Shown in pieces: positions 22,936-29,215 of a stretch of DNA of 64,000 nt. Within the stretch, counting starts at the first letter, position 1; the number at the start of each line of letters is the position of its first letter. The translations under genes and the position numbers were made by a program. The notes beneath the pieces are model-generated. The model was not told the origin of the DNA, made no database searches, and saw only the letters and a list, made by a program, of their open reading frames with translations. This DNA is from a virus, in the IMG/VR virus record IMGVR_UViG_3300008450_000030, positions 1 through 64,000 of that record; one strand, 5' to 3'.

Positions 22936-24003
22936 ATGGCTGAGATCAAGTTCGGTAAGACTGTCACCCTCAAGCAAGCCGCACGGCTCATCTTCACCAA
23001 CCCAGAGGTTCGGTTCCTTGTTCGCGGCGAACCAGGAATTGGGAAGTCCTCGCTGTTGGAGGACGTTGCTGCTCAGGCTGGTTGCGAGTATGCCTATATC
23101 GACGTACCAAACATGGATTTGGGTGACATCGCGATGCCCGTGATAGATCACGTGGAGAAGGTCACTCGCTATTACCCTAACGCTAGGTTCGGACTTCACA
23201 CGGGTCGCCCGATGGCGATCATGTTGGACGAGTTCAGCAAGGGCATGGATGCGGTCAAAAACATGTTGCATCCCATGTTGGAAAAGAAGAACCCGCGACT
23301 GGCCGACAAGCCAATCGTTAAGGGTACTTACGTATTCCTGACTGGCAACCTGTCTTCGGACGGGGTGGGCGATGTGGTCAAGTCTCACTCGCAGAACCGC
23401 ATCGTTGAGATCGTGGTGCAGAAACCTACAGCGGAGGAGTGGATCGAGTGGGCGATCCAGAAGGGGACCATCGAGCCTGAGATTATTGCGTGGGTCAATC
23501 AGTACCCCCACGCTCTTGCTTCGTACACGGATGCCGCACAAGCGGACAACCCGTACATCTACCACCCACGGCGTACCCAGAATGGGTTCGTCACCCCGCG
23601 CTCACTCGAAACGGCATCTAACATTGTTAGCACCCGTGGGTTGAACGACACCGACGCTGTTATCGCCGCTCTGATTGGTGCTTTGGGTGAGAGCGCAGCG
23701 CGTGACGTTCAGGCGTACATCGAGTTCAGCGATCAACTCCCATCGTGGGACGCGATGATTAAGAACCCTAAGACTACGACTGTACCGACTAGCCCTGCTG
23801 CCTGCGCCATTGTGGTGTTCGGTGCTATCGCACGTATGACCAAGGAGACTATCGCTCCGTTCATGGAGTACCTCGAACGCTTCGATGCCGAGTGGCAAGC
23901 AGTCTTTGCGATCAACATCGCCAAGGCTACGGCTAAGCAGAGCATCGCCTTCTCTAGTAAGGCGTTCGCCGAGTGGGTCGCTAAGAATCAGGACCTGTTG
24001 TGA
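22936..24003 (+). CDS. MoxR-family AAA+ ATPase
   Basis: 355 residues. Walker A GEPGIGKSS at residues 31-39, Walker B AIMLDEF near 94-100, and a sensor-1 region VFLTGN soon after, followed by DGVGDVVKSHSQNRI, fit the MoxR AAA+ group. These ATPases usually work with a VWA-domain partner to remodel or mature a target protein, and such a partner is encoded two genes downstream. The start has AGGAGTTAGAAA in front. A palindrome at 23618 is coded as SNIVS. Confidence 0.85.
   Translation: MAEIKFGKTVTLKQAARLIFTNPEVRFLVRGEPGIGKSSLLEDVAAQAGCEYAYIDVPNMDLGDIAMPVIDHVEKVTRYYPNARFGLHTGRPMAIMLDEFSKGMDAVKNMLHPMLEKKNPRLADKPIVKGTYVFLTGNLSSDGVGDVVKSHSQNRIVEIVVQKPTAEEWIEWAIQKGTIEPEIIAWVNQYPHALASYTDAAQADNPYIYHPRRTQNGFVTPRSLETASNIVSTRGLNDTDAVIAALIGALGESAARDVQAYIEFSDQLPSWDAMIKNPKTTTVPTSPAACAIVVFGAIARMTKETIAPFMEYLERFDAEWQAVFAINIAKATAKQSIAFSSKAFAEWVAKNQDLL
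23618..23630. promoter_or_regulatory. Intragenic operator palindrome
   Basis: CTAACATTGTTAG, read TCT-AAC-ATT-GTT-AGC inside the MoxR-like gene. Confidence 0.65.
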
Positions 24004-24188
24004 AAGTTTTCTGGCGGTACAACATGACGCCAAATAATTGGCGTGATGGAGATACACCCTTCATGGTAGAAGTATGCCGTGTTACGGGTAAGGGCGAATA
24101 CGGAATCGAGGTAATTGCTGAGATTCCGTATGAAGAGTTGAGCATTGCCAAGGTAATGATTGAGTTAGCAAACAACGAGGAGTCCTAA
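24000..24188 (+). CDS. 62-residue protein inside the MoxR-VWA pair
   Basis: GTG at 24000 overlaps the MoxR stop (GTGA). The product MKVFWRYNMTPNNWRDGDTP onward is mixed beta/alpha, ending NNEES; its TAA lies inside an operator palindrome. Unknown, but translationally tied to the module. Confidence 0.6.
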   Translation: MKVFWRYNMTPNNWRDGDTPFMVEVCRVTGKGEYGIEVIAEIPYEELSIAKVMIELANNEES

Positions 24189-24197
24189 CAATGTTAG
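24185..24197. promoter_or_regulatory. Operator palindrome forming a stop-start junction
   Basis: CTAACAATGTTAG again holds a TAA stop (24186-24188) and the next ATG (24191), identical to the arrangement at 21410. Confidence 0.8.
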
Positions 24198-25450
24198 AAG
24201 AACGCAAATTGCAGAAGGCCAAGATCAGCCTGATGCGTAACCCACGGTTCGCGCTGTGGTCTGGCATCCTGATGGTGGGTAAGACCTCCATTGTGGATAA
24301 CGTAGCAACAGCATCGACAAACGGACGCGACGAGGTGTATGGTCGCGGGTTCGTCAAGGAACTTTCCGACAAGGAGTTGTGCTTCCTTGTACTGCACGAG
24401 TCCTTGCACAAGGCTCTTCGTCATCTCACTACGTGGAAGAAACTCCACGATGAGAACCACAAGTTGGCGAACGCTGCCTGTGACTACGTGATTAACCTCA
24501 TGCTGATCGAACTCGACCCGAACGGCGAAACCATCGTCATGCCTAAGATCAAGGATGGTCCGCTGAAGGGTCAGCCGATGGGTCTGATCGACGCTCGGTT
24601 CAAGGGGATGAACGCCAAGCAGGTGTTCGACATTCTCAAGCAGGAGCAGAAGGAAGGTGGCGACGAGGGTGACGAGCCCATCGACGGAAGCGGGCGTGTT
24701 CCCAGCAAAGGCGACGGCAATGGCGACCCGAAGGGGGGCGCAGGGTTGGACGAGCACGACTGGGATGGTGCTGCCGAGATGACTGCCGACGAGCGCAAGC
24801 AGTTGGAGCGTGAAGTCGATCAGGCTATTAGGCAAGGGCTAATGGCTGAGAAGAAGGTAGGCAAGGGTGGCGGTGGGATGGGCCGCGAGTTGATGGACCT
24901 GATGGAGCCGAAGATCAACTGGCGCGATGCGTTGCGCGAGTTCGTCAAGGCTACGTGCAACGCCAAGGATACGTCCTCTTGGCGTAAGGTGAACCGCCGC
25001 TACTTGGCCGACGATGTGTATATGCCCTCGCTGGTTGGCGAGAAGGTTAGGCATATCGTTGTAGGCATTGACACCTCAGGCTCCATCGGTGACAAGGAGT
25101 TGGCCGAAGCATTGGCCGAGGTCAAGGCTATCTCCGAGGAAGTCAACCCTGATGTGGTGGACTTGATCTACTGGGACGGTGGCGTTGCTGCCCATGAAAT
25201 CTACGAGGGCGCTGATGTATCTAACATTGTTAGTTCCACCAAGCCGAAAGGTGGTGGGGGTACTTCGCCATCTTGTGTGTCTACTTACCTCAAGAATAAG
25301 CACATCGTTCCAGAGTGCGTTCTCATGCTCACAGATGGATACGTGGGTAGCGATTGGGGTACGGGATGGACGGCTCCTGTGCTCTGGGTCGTCTTTGGTG
25401 GCAATACTGTTGTCGCGCCTAACGGCAAGACAATTCATGTTCGGGATTAA
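24191..25450 (+). CDS. DUF2201-type metallopeptidase/VWA protein
   Basis: 419 residues. An N-terminal HESLH zinc site (H69, E70, H73) with a further H78 and the following NAACDYVINLML match the DUF2201 metallopeptidase-like domain. A flexible, charged Gly-rich linker (about 155-215) leads to a VWA-like domain with the MIDAS motif DTSGS (residues 294-298) and LMLTDGYVG near the end. It should act with the MoxR ATPase, with metal-dependent substrate binding by the VWA part. Its ATG is in an operator palindrome. A second palindrome (25221) is coded as SNIVS. Confidence 0.8.
   Translation: MLEERKLQKAKISLMRNPRFALWSGILMVGKTSIVDNVATASTNGRDEVYGRGFVKELSDKELCFLVLHESLHKALRHLTTWKKLHDENHKLANAACDYVINLMLIELDPNGETIVMPKIKDGPLKGQPMGLIDARFKGMNAKQVFDILKQEQKEGGDEGDEPIDGSGRVPSKGDGNGDPKGGAGLDEHDWDGAAEMTADERKQLEREVDQAIRQGLMAEKKVGKGGGGMGRELMDLMEPKINWRDALREFVKATCNAKDTSSWRKVNRRYLADDVYMPSLVGEKVRHIVVGIDTSGSIGDKELAEALAEVKAISEEVNPDVVDLIYWDGGVAAHEIYEGADVSNIVSSTKPKGGGGTSPSCVSTYLKNKHIVPECVLMLTDGYVGSDWGTGWTAPVLWVVFGGNTVVAPNGKTIHVRD
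25221..25233. promoter_or_regulatory. Intragenic operator palindrome
   Basis: CTAACATTGTTAG, read TCT-AAC-ATT-GTT-AGT inside the VWA gene. Confidence 0.65.
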
Positions 25451-25460
25451 GGAGAGAGAA

Positions 25461-25682
25461 GTGGTAGTGCTTTCGTTTGGATACGGGGACTACGTAGTTT
25501 CCCCGAAGGATGCAGTCACCATCATGGAGATACTGCAGAAATCAGAACGCTATGAGTGCAAGTACGTGAGCGGGGGGGACAACACCCATCACGTGTACTC
25601 ATCGGGCGAGAGTCTCACCGCTAAGTTGATTAGCGATGATATGTACCGCATGGCGAAGTTGGCTGGCAAGCCAGATCGGTAA
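25461..25682 (+). CDS. 73-residue protein, unknown
   Basis: Start chosen at GTG 25461 because AAGGAGA lies 5-12 bases upstream; an in-frame ATG at 25437 would overlap the VWA gene and lacks a ribosome site. The product, MVVLSFGYGDYVVSPKDAVT onward, is beta/alpha with a basic end (MAKLAGKPDR). Function unknown. Confidence 0.6.
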   Translation: MVVLSFGYGDYVVSPKDAVTIMEILQKSERYECKYVSGGDNTHHVYSSGESLTAKLISDDMYRMAKLAGKPDR

Positions 25683-25692
25683 CACCACGGGC

Positions 25693-25721
25693 GCACGATA
25701 ACAACACCCTTGTTATCGTGC
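25693..25721 (+). other. 12-bp perfect hairpin without T-run
   Basis: GCACGATAACAA (25693-25704) pairs fully with 25710-25721 across a five-base CACCC loop. No U-tract follows, so it is not a classic terminator; it may be an RNA processing or stability element immediately before an operator palindrome. Confidence 0.7.
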
Positions 25722-25734
25722 CTAACAATGTTAG
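25722..25734. promoter_or_regulatory. Operator palindrome next to the hairpin
   Basis: CTAACAATGTTAG, one base past the hairpin and seven before the structured region. Its ATG would open only a 16-codon frame. Confidence 0.7.
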
Positions 25735-25740
25735 CAACCA

Positions 25741-25892
25741 AGTCGAGGGGGAACATAAGGCAACGCTTGCAAGCCTAGCAGATGCGAACAAGCGATGTTG
25801 GAACCGTTGGTCCCTCGACTGCTGGAAGTGTATCCAACGGTTCCCCTTTCATACATTGAACAGGGGCGGCAATGAATCTGCTTTTCCGCCCC
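25741..25892 (+). ncRNA. Candidate structured RNA with pseudoknot
   Basis: Within a 293-base gap without a credible gene: AGTCGAGGG (25741-25749) pairs with CCCTCGACT (25812-25820), and GGAACCGTTGG (25800-25810) pairs with CCAACGGTTCC (25834-25844). The right arm of the first helix lies in the loop of the second, which defines an H-type pseudoknot. A 6-bp helix CGCTTG/CAAGCG (25764-25769/25789-25794) and a 7-bp helix GGGGCGG/CCGCCCC (25863-25869/25886-25892) flank it. Short frames here (25-30 codons) are unconvincing. Known RNA class not recognised. Confidence 0.5.
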
Positions 25893-25932
25893 ACTATTTC
25901 TTAGGACCAGTTCCCCAAGTTCCCCAACCCGC

Positions 25933-25945
25933 CTAACAAAGTTAG
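25933..25945. promoter_or_regulatory. Operator palindrome in leader
   Basis: CTAACAAAGTTAG, 31 bases before the gene at 25976 and just after the structured region. Confidence 0.7.
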
Positions 25946-25975
25946 GTATCACATTTCAATCATCAGGAGAAACGT

Positions 25976-26839
25976 ATGAGTATTAGCGCATCAGCAGTAT
26001 TAGTGGAGTTGAACATCTCTGTGTGGCCCGCATCAAAGATTGATCGGGAGACTACAGACCGAGTTAACTTCGACGCATCAGCCGTGTCGAACGCATCGCA
26101 AACCAAGAAGAACCTTTTCGCTGGCACGGGTCTGCGTAAGGACATCGAGAAGTTCGCCGCTCGTGTCCGTCTGTACCACAACCTCAACACGTTGCCGTGG
26201 GCAGACAAGGGTGAGCGACTCGCGCCGACCAAGATTTTCATGGAGTACAAGACGGCGATGAACGCCTTCGAGTCTCAGTTCGGTGCTATGTGCAACAACT
26301 TCTACGCGGAGTACCCGCGTCTGGTTGCGGAAGCACCCACAAACCTCGGCAAGTTGTTCAAGGCTGAGGACTACCCACCCCTTGATGAGGTGCGGTGCAA
26401 GTTCGGGTTCCGTCGCTCGACTAACCCCCTGTCGGATGCTGGCGACTTCCGCCTAGACATACCAGCGCAGGACTTGGTAGAGATTCAGGCGGCGTACGAA
26501 AAGCAGTTCGAGGAGCGGCTCGCCGACGCGATGAAGGCTCCGTGGGATCGACTGCACAAGATGTTGACGGGCATCAGCGAGAAGTTGACCGACGACACGG
26601 CTGAGGATAGCGACGTACCCAAGAAGCGGTACTACGACTCCCTCATCACCAACCCGCTTGAGTTGTGCGAGTTGTTGACCAAACTCAACGTGACCAACGA
26701 TCCAAAGTTGGAGGAGGCACGGCGTCAACTTGAGGTAACAATGTTAGGTGCAGATATCGAGAGGATCAAGGAGGATGCAGATGTACGTAGCAACGTGAAG
26801 TCCAAGGTCGATGCGATCCTTAGCAAGTTCGAGTGGTAA
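25976..26839 (+). CDS. DUF3150-like unknown protein
   Basis: 287 residues, ATG preceded by the shared leader CATCAGGAGAAACGT. The N-terminus has VELNISVWPASKIDRE then VNFDASAVSNA, which I tentatively match to DUF3150-like phage proteins; the rest is helical with repeated Asp/Glu/Lys segments. Its place behind the MoxR-VWA genes suggests a shared function. A palindrome at 26735 is coded as EVTMLG. Confidence 0.6.
   Translation: MSISASAVLVELNISVWPASKIDRETTDRVNFDASAVSNASQTKKNLFAGTGLRKDIEKFAARVRLYHNLNTLPWADKGERLAPTKIFMEYKTAMNAFESQFGAMCNNFYAEYPRLVAEAPTNLGKLFKAEDYPPLDEVRCKFGFRRSTNPLSDAGDFRLDIPAQDLVEIQAAYEKQFEERLADAMKAPWDRLHKMLTGISEKLTDDTAEDSDVPKKRYYDSLITNPLELCELLTKLNVTNDPKLEEARRQLEVTMLGADIERIKEDADVRSNVKSKVDAILSKFEW
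26735..26747. promoter_or_regulatory. Intragenic operator palindrome
   Basis: GTAACAATGTTAG, read GTA-ACA-ATG-TTA; first base off consensus. Confidence 0.6.
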
Positions 26840-26864
26840 TCAACAATCATCAGGAGTAACGAAA

Positions 26865-27740
26865 ATGATACTAGGACTTACGAACACCAACGTGCGCTTC
26901 AGCACGAAACTCGCCGAGAAAGCCGCTCAACGAGAGAAGGACGGGCAGGAGCCTATGCTTTGTGGCGACATGCTCAAGAAGGTCATAACTAAGTTAGCCA
27001 CAGACAAACCTCTGTGGGACTTCATTGCTTTCAAGACGAACAACTCACGCGATGTGATCGAGTTCGCGGTGTTGGGGGCGAACGCCGAGAGGCTCGGTGA
27101 GATCGGCTTTGACTGGCATGGTAGGAACTACTGCATCTACGTCAAGAACAAGCGTATTTCGGACAAGTTGACCCGAAACGACAGGTACAAGACTATGGAC
27201 ATAGACAAAGCGGTACTCAAGGTGAAGAAGATGTTCGGGTCTATGAGTACCAACGAACGCATAGCCCAAGAGACTTCCAAAGCCTCGGTGCTAACCGACA
27301 AGGTGCGAAACGCTAAGTGGGCACAGATACGTGATGTCGAGGCCAAGATCGAACGTGTTGCTCATCAATACATCATGGAGGAGGGGTACGAGACTTTCCT
27401 TGCTTGGCTGAAGGAACATCCAAGCCAGAAGGCTAAGGACACTTTGGAAGGGATAGATAACAAAGTTAGGCTTGGCGTCGAGATGTTGACCATCGAGAAG
27501 GTTCGGAATCATTTCAACGAAGGCAAGGCTGTGCTGGTCATCAAAGACGGCTCGAAATATATTGTCAAAGTGGGTGACAAAGTGGACCTTTACGACGATA
27601 CTTCGCTTCCCCAAGAAATGCGGGGGAAGTTAGGGATGCTGAAATTGGTGGAGGCCGAGCAATTCTTGACCGACATCGGTTGCCGCATCAACGACGAGAC
27701 TTTTGTTCTCATTCTTGAGGAGGTGCAGCATGAGAGTTGA
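26865..27740 (+). CDS. Conserved-module protein, unknown
   Basis: 291 residues from ATG at 26865, preceded by the shared ATCAGGAGTAACGAAA leader. It has an alpha/beta N-terminal half with IYVKNKRISDK and a helical middle (KIERVAHQYIMEEGYETFLA), then a beta tail (KYIVKVGDKVDLYDD). Two palindromes lie in the coding sequence (26985 and 27457). No domain was recognised. It is the last large gene of the module. Confidence 0.6.
   Translation: MILGLTNTNVRFSTKLAEKAAQREKDGQEPMLCGDMLKKVITKLATDKPLWDFIAFKTNNSRDVIEFAVLGANAERLGEIGFDWHGRNYCIYVKNKRISDKLTRNDRYKTMDIDKAVLKVKKMFGSMSTNERIAQETSKASVLTDKVRNAKWAQIRDVEAKIERVAHQYIMEEGYETFLAWLKEHPSQKAKDTLEGIDNKVRLGVEMLTIEKVRNHFNEGKAVLVIKDGSKYIVKVGDKVDLYDDTSLPQEMRGKLGMLKLVEAEQFLTDIGCRINDETFVLILEEVQHES
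26985..26997. promoter_or_regulatory. Intragenic operator palindrome
   Basis: ATAACTAAGTTAG, read ATA-ACT-AAG-TTA. Confidence 0.5.
27457..27469. promoter_or_regulatory. Intragenic operator palindrome
   Basis: ATAACAAAGTTAG, read GAT-AAC-AAA-GTT-AGG. Confidence 0.6.
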
Positions 27741-27888
27741 ACTACTGAAAACATCGCGTCGGTTGTGGCAACCGATGGACTACATCCCTGCGGACCTGAC
27801 TCGCAAGAATCAGTTGAAGTGGGCACAGGCCGTGCAGAAACTTGGAGACAAGTGGCTGCTAGCGCAGGGTGTGCAGAGGAAGGAATGA
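27730..27888 (+). CDS. 52-residue basic protein
   Basis: ATG at 27730 with GAGGAGG eight bases before, overlapping the upstream gene by 11 bases. The product MRVELLKTSRRLWQPMDYIP then helical KWAQAVQKLGDKWLL is basic. Function unknown. Confidence 0.6.
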   Translation: MRVELLKTSRRLWQPMDYIPADLTRKNQLKWAQAVQKLGDKWLLAQGVQRKE

Positions 27889-28077
27889 GTGAAGACGACT
27901 ACAGCAGGTTTTCCATGCCCCCAGTGTGGGACATGGACGAGAGTTCTGGAAACCCGAAACGGCAACATACGGAGAAGGGTGTGCGTGAACTCACACCGTT
28001 TCTCTACCGAGGAGAAAGTCCTTGGCCCTTCAAATACAGTATCACCACAGGAGAAGTTAGATGACGACAGGAATTGA
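27889..28077 (+). CDS. NrdR-like zinc-ribbon protein
   Basis: 62 residues from GTG at 27889, directly after the previous stop and with AGAGGAAGGA upstream. CPQCGTWTRVLETRNG followed by IRRRVCVNSHRFSTEE matches the zinc-ribbon part of NrdR repressors (CPxCG, R-V-x-x-S/T-R, IRRRR, RFxT-x-E). The second cysteine pair is altered (C-V-N-S-H, with His or Ser in place of the last Cys). It lacks the ATP-cone. A short DNA-binding role is possible. A frame shift in the opposite direction gives a less convincing reading. Confidence 0.65.
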   Translation: MKTTTAGFPCPQCGTWTRVLETRNGNIRRRVCVNSHRFSTEEKVLGPSNTVSPQEKLDDDRN

Positions 28078-28309
28078 AAACTTAAAGTTGCCCGTAGTTA
28101 AGAAGGGTCGCGGCCCCGGCAAGAAGCCAGCCTTGATCTGCACTAGCCTACGGCTGTCGAGAGAAGTAATGGACTACTACAAGCAGTTCGAGAACCAGCA
28201 AGTGAAGATGCGGCAAGTCCTGACGGACTACTGCCTGAACGAGCAAGCCCTAACAAAGTTAGGCTTTAACAACGTAACCATTAGCGAAGGAGAAGAGCAT
28301 GTTGGCTAA
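28061..28309 (+). CDS. Ribbon-helix-helix-like small protein
   Basis: 82 residues. A basic N-terminus (KKGRGPGKKPA) precedes ICTSLRLSREVMDYYKQF and KMRQVLTDYCLN, a strand-helix-helix pattern resembling RHH or BrnA-type DNA-binding proteins. No toxin gene is next to it. RHH dimers bind palindromes, so it is one candidate for the operator-binding regulator. The gene itself holds a palindrome (28250) coded as ALTKLG. Confidence 0.5.
   Translation: MTTGIENLKLPVVKKGRGPGKKPALICTSLRLSREVMDYYKQFENQQVKMRQVLTDYCLNEQALTKLGFNNVTISEGEEHVG
28250..28262. promoter_or_regulatory. Intragenic operator palindrome
   Basis: CTAACAAAGTTAG, read CTA-ACA-AAG-TTA. Confidence 0.65.
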
Positions 28310-28778
28310 AGAAAAGAAAGATGAAGTTCGGGCGTTCCTAAAGGAGAGTCCGCATATCAGTTTGCAGAACGTAGCGTTGCTGTATGACGTTACGTATGCG
28401 CAGGTATACGCACTCAACCGTGAAGTCCACGGCGTTAAGCCGAGGGCCAAGAAGGCTGCGAAGAAGCCAGCGGTCAAGGCCAAGGCAAAGATGGGCCGCA
28501 AGGCTATTCTTGCGAAGGCGGCGGATCAGTATCCCATGCCGCTGCTCCCCCCTGCGCCAGTAATGGTTTACGGGCCTGACATGGTGAACCAGCCACCGCA
28601 CTACACGTATGGCGGCATCGAGACTATCGACTTCATCGAGGCCAAGGACTTGAACTACAACTTGGGCAATGTGGTTAAGTACGTAACCCGTAGCGGACTC
28701 AAGGGTACGCGCATCGAAGACCTCAAGAAAGCCAAGTGGTACTTGGAGCGCGAGATCGGTTCGCTGCTCGGCGACTAA
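28299..28778 (+). CDS. HTH plus DUF3310 protein
   Basis: 159 residues. The N-terminal part (ISLQNVALLYDVTYAQVYAL at about residues 20-40) looks like a helix-turn-helix; a Lys/Ala linker follows; and the C-terminal VNQPPHYTYGGIETIDFIEA plus GNVVKYVTRSG match DUF3310, a family seen in T7 gp1.7-type nucleotide kinases. It may act in nucleotide metabolism. AAGGAGAAGAGC precedes the ATG. Its TAA stop is in an operator palindrome. Confidence 0.75.
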   Translation: MLAKEKKDEVRAFLKESPHISLQNVALLYDVTYAQVYALNREVHGVKPRAKKAAKKPAVKAKAKMGRKAILAKAADQYPMPLLPPAPVMVYGPDMVNQPPHYTYGGIETIDFIEAKDLNYNLGNVVKYVTRSGLKGTRIEDLKKAKWYLEREIGSLLGD

Positions 28779-28787
28779 CAAAGTTAG
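28775..28787. promoter_or_regulatory. Operator palindrome holding a stop codon
   Basis: CTAACAAAGTTAG; its TAA is the stop of the DUF3310 gene. A terminator follows. Confidence 0.7.
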
Positions 28788-28803
28788 GGTTTCCTCTCCC
28801 ACT

Positions 28804-28828
28804 AAGCCACCTTCGGGTGGCTTTTTTT
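28804..28828 (+). terminator. Rho-independent terminator with UUCG loop
   Basis: Stem AAGCCACC/GGTGGCTT (8 bp) with a TTCG tetraloop and a seven-T run closes the MoxR-module transcript. Confidence 0.92.
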
Positions 28829-28832
28829 CGTC

Positions 28833-28860
28833 TTGACTTTGTAAAGGGTTGTGCTACGAT
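28833..28860 (+). promoter_or_regulatory. Early promoter P4 (extended -10)
   Basis: TTGACT (28833-28838), 16-base spacer, and TGCTACGAT giving an extended -10 TACGAT (28855-28860). It closely resembles P5 at 37160. It drives the nuclease and polymerase genes. Confidence 0.78.
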
Positions 28861-28888
28861 CATGGCTTGAAAACTACTGGAGGATGAG

Positions 28889-29215
28889 ATGCCCGCAACA
28901 CCTGAGGCCAAGGTCAAGGCCAAGATCAAAGCCATTCTCAAGGCACACAACGCCTACTACGTTATGCCCATAGGTACGGGCTACGGCAATTCAGGCGTCC
29001 CCGACTTCATCTGCTGCGTCAATGGTCAGTTCCTCGCTATCGAGGCTAAGGCTGGCAAGGGCAAGCCGACTGCATTGCAGGACAAGAACATCCGAGACAT
29101 ACGCACCGCTGGCGGCTACGCTATGGTGGTCAACGAAGACAACCTCGAAGAACTCGAAACGCTGATCGCTAACTATGTTAGGTGGGGTGAGAGTTATCAA
29201 GATCGGCACGTATGA
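28889..29215 (+). CDS. VRR-NUC domain nuclease
   Basis: 108 residues. GVPDFICC (D39), then AIEAKAG (E52, K54) form the PD...ExK catalytic core of VRR-NUC nucleases, usually Holliday-junction or structure-specific. It heads the replication operon behind P4 and overlaps the polymerase gene by four bases. Length is typical for stand-alone phage versions. Confidence 0.82.
   Translation: MPATPEAKVKAKIKAILKAHNAYYVMPIGTGYGNSGVPDFICCVNGQFLAIEAKAGKGKPTALQDKNIRDIRTAGGYAMVVNEDNLEELETLIANYVRWGESYQDRHV
29169..29181. promoter_or_regulatory. Intragenic operator palindrome
   Basis: CTAACTATGTTAG, read GCT-AAC-TAT-GTT-AGG. Confidence 0.55.

Noticed and set aside
25718-25936. 72-codon frame over the structured RNA region
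   Set aside because: Interrupted composition, no ribosome site, and overlaps exact helices; other frames give only 10-26 codon peptides.
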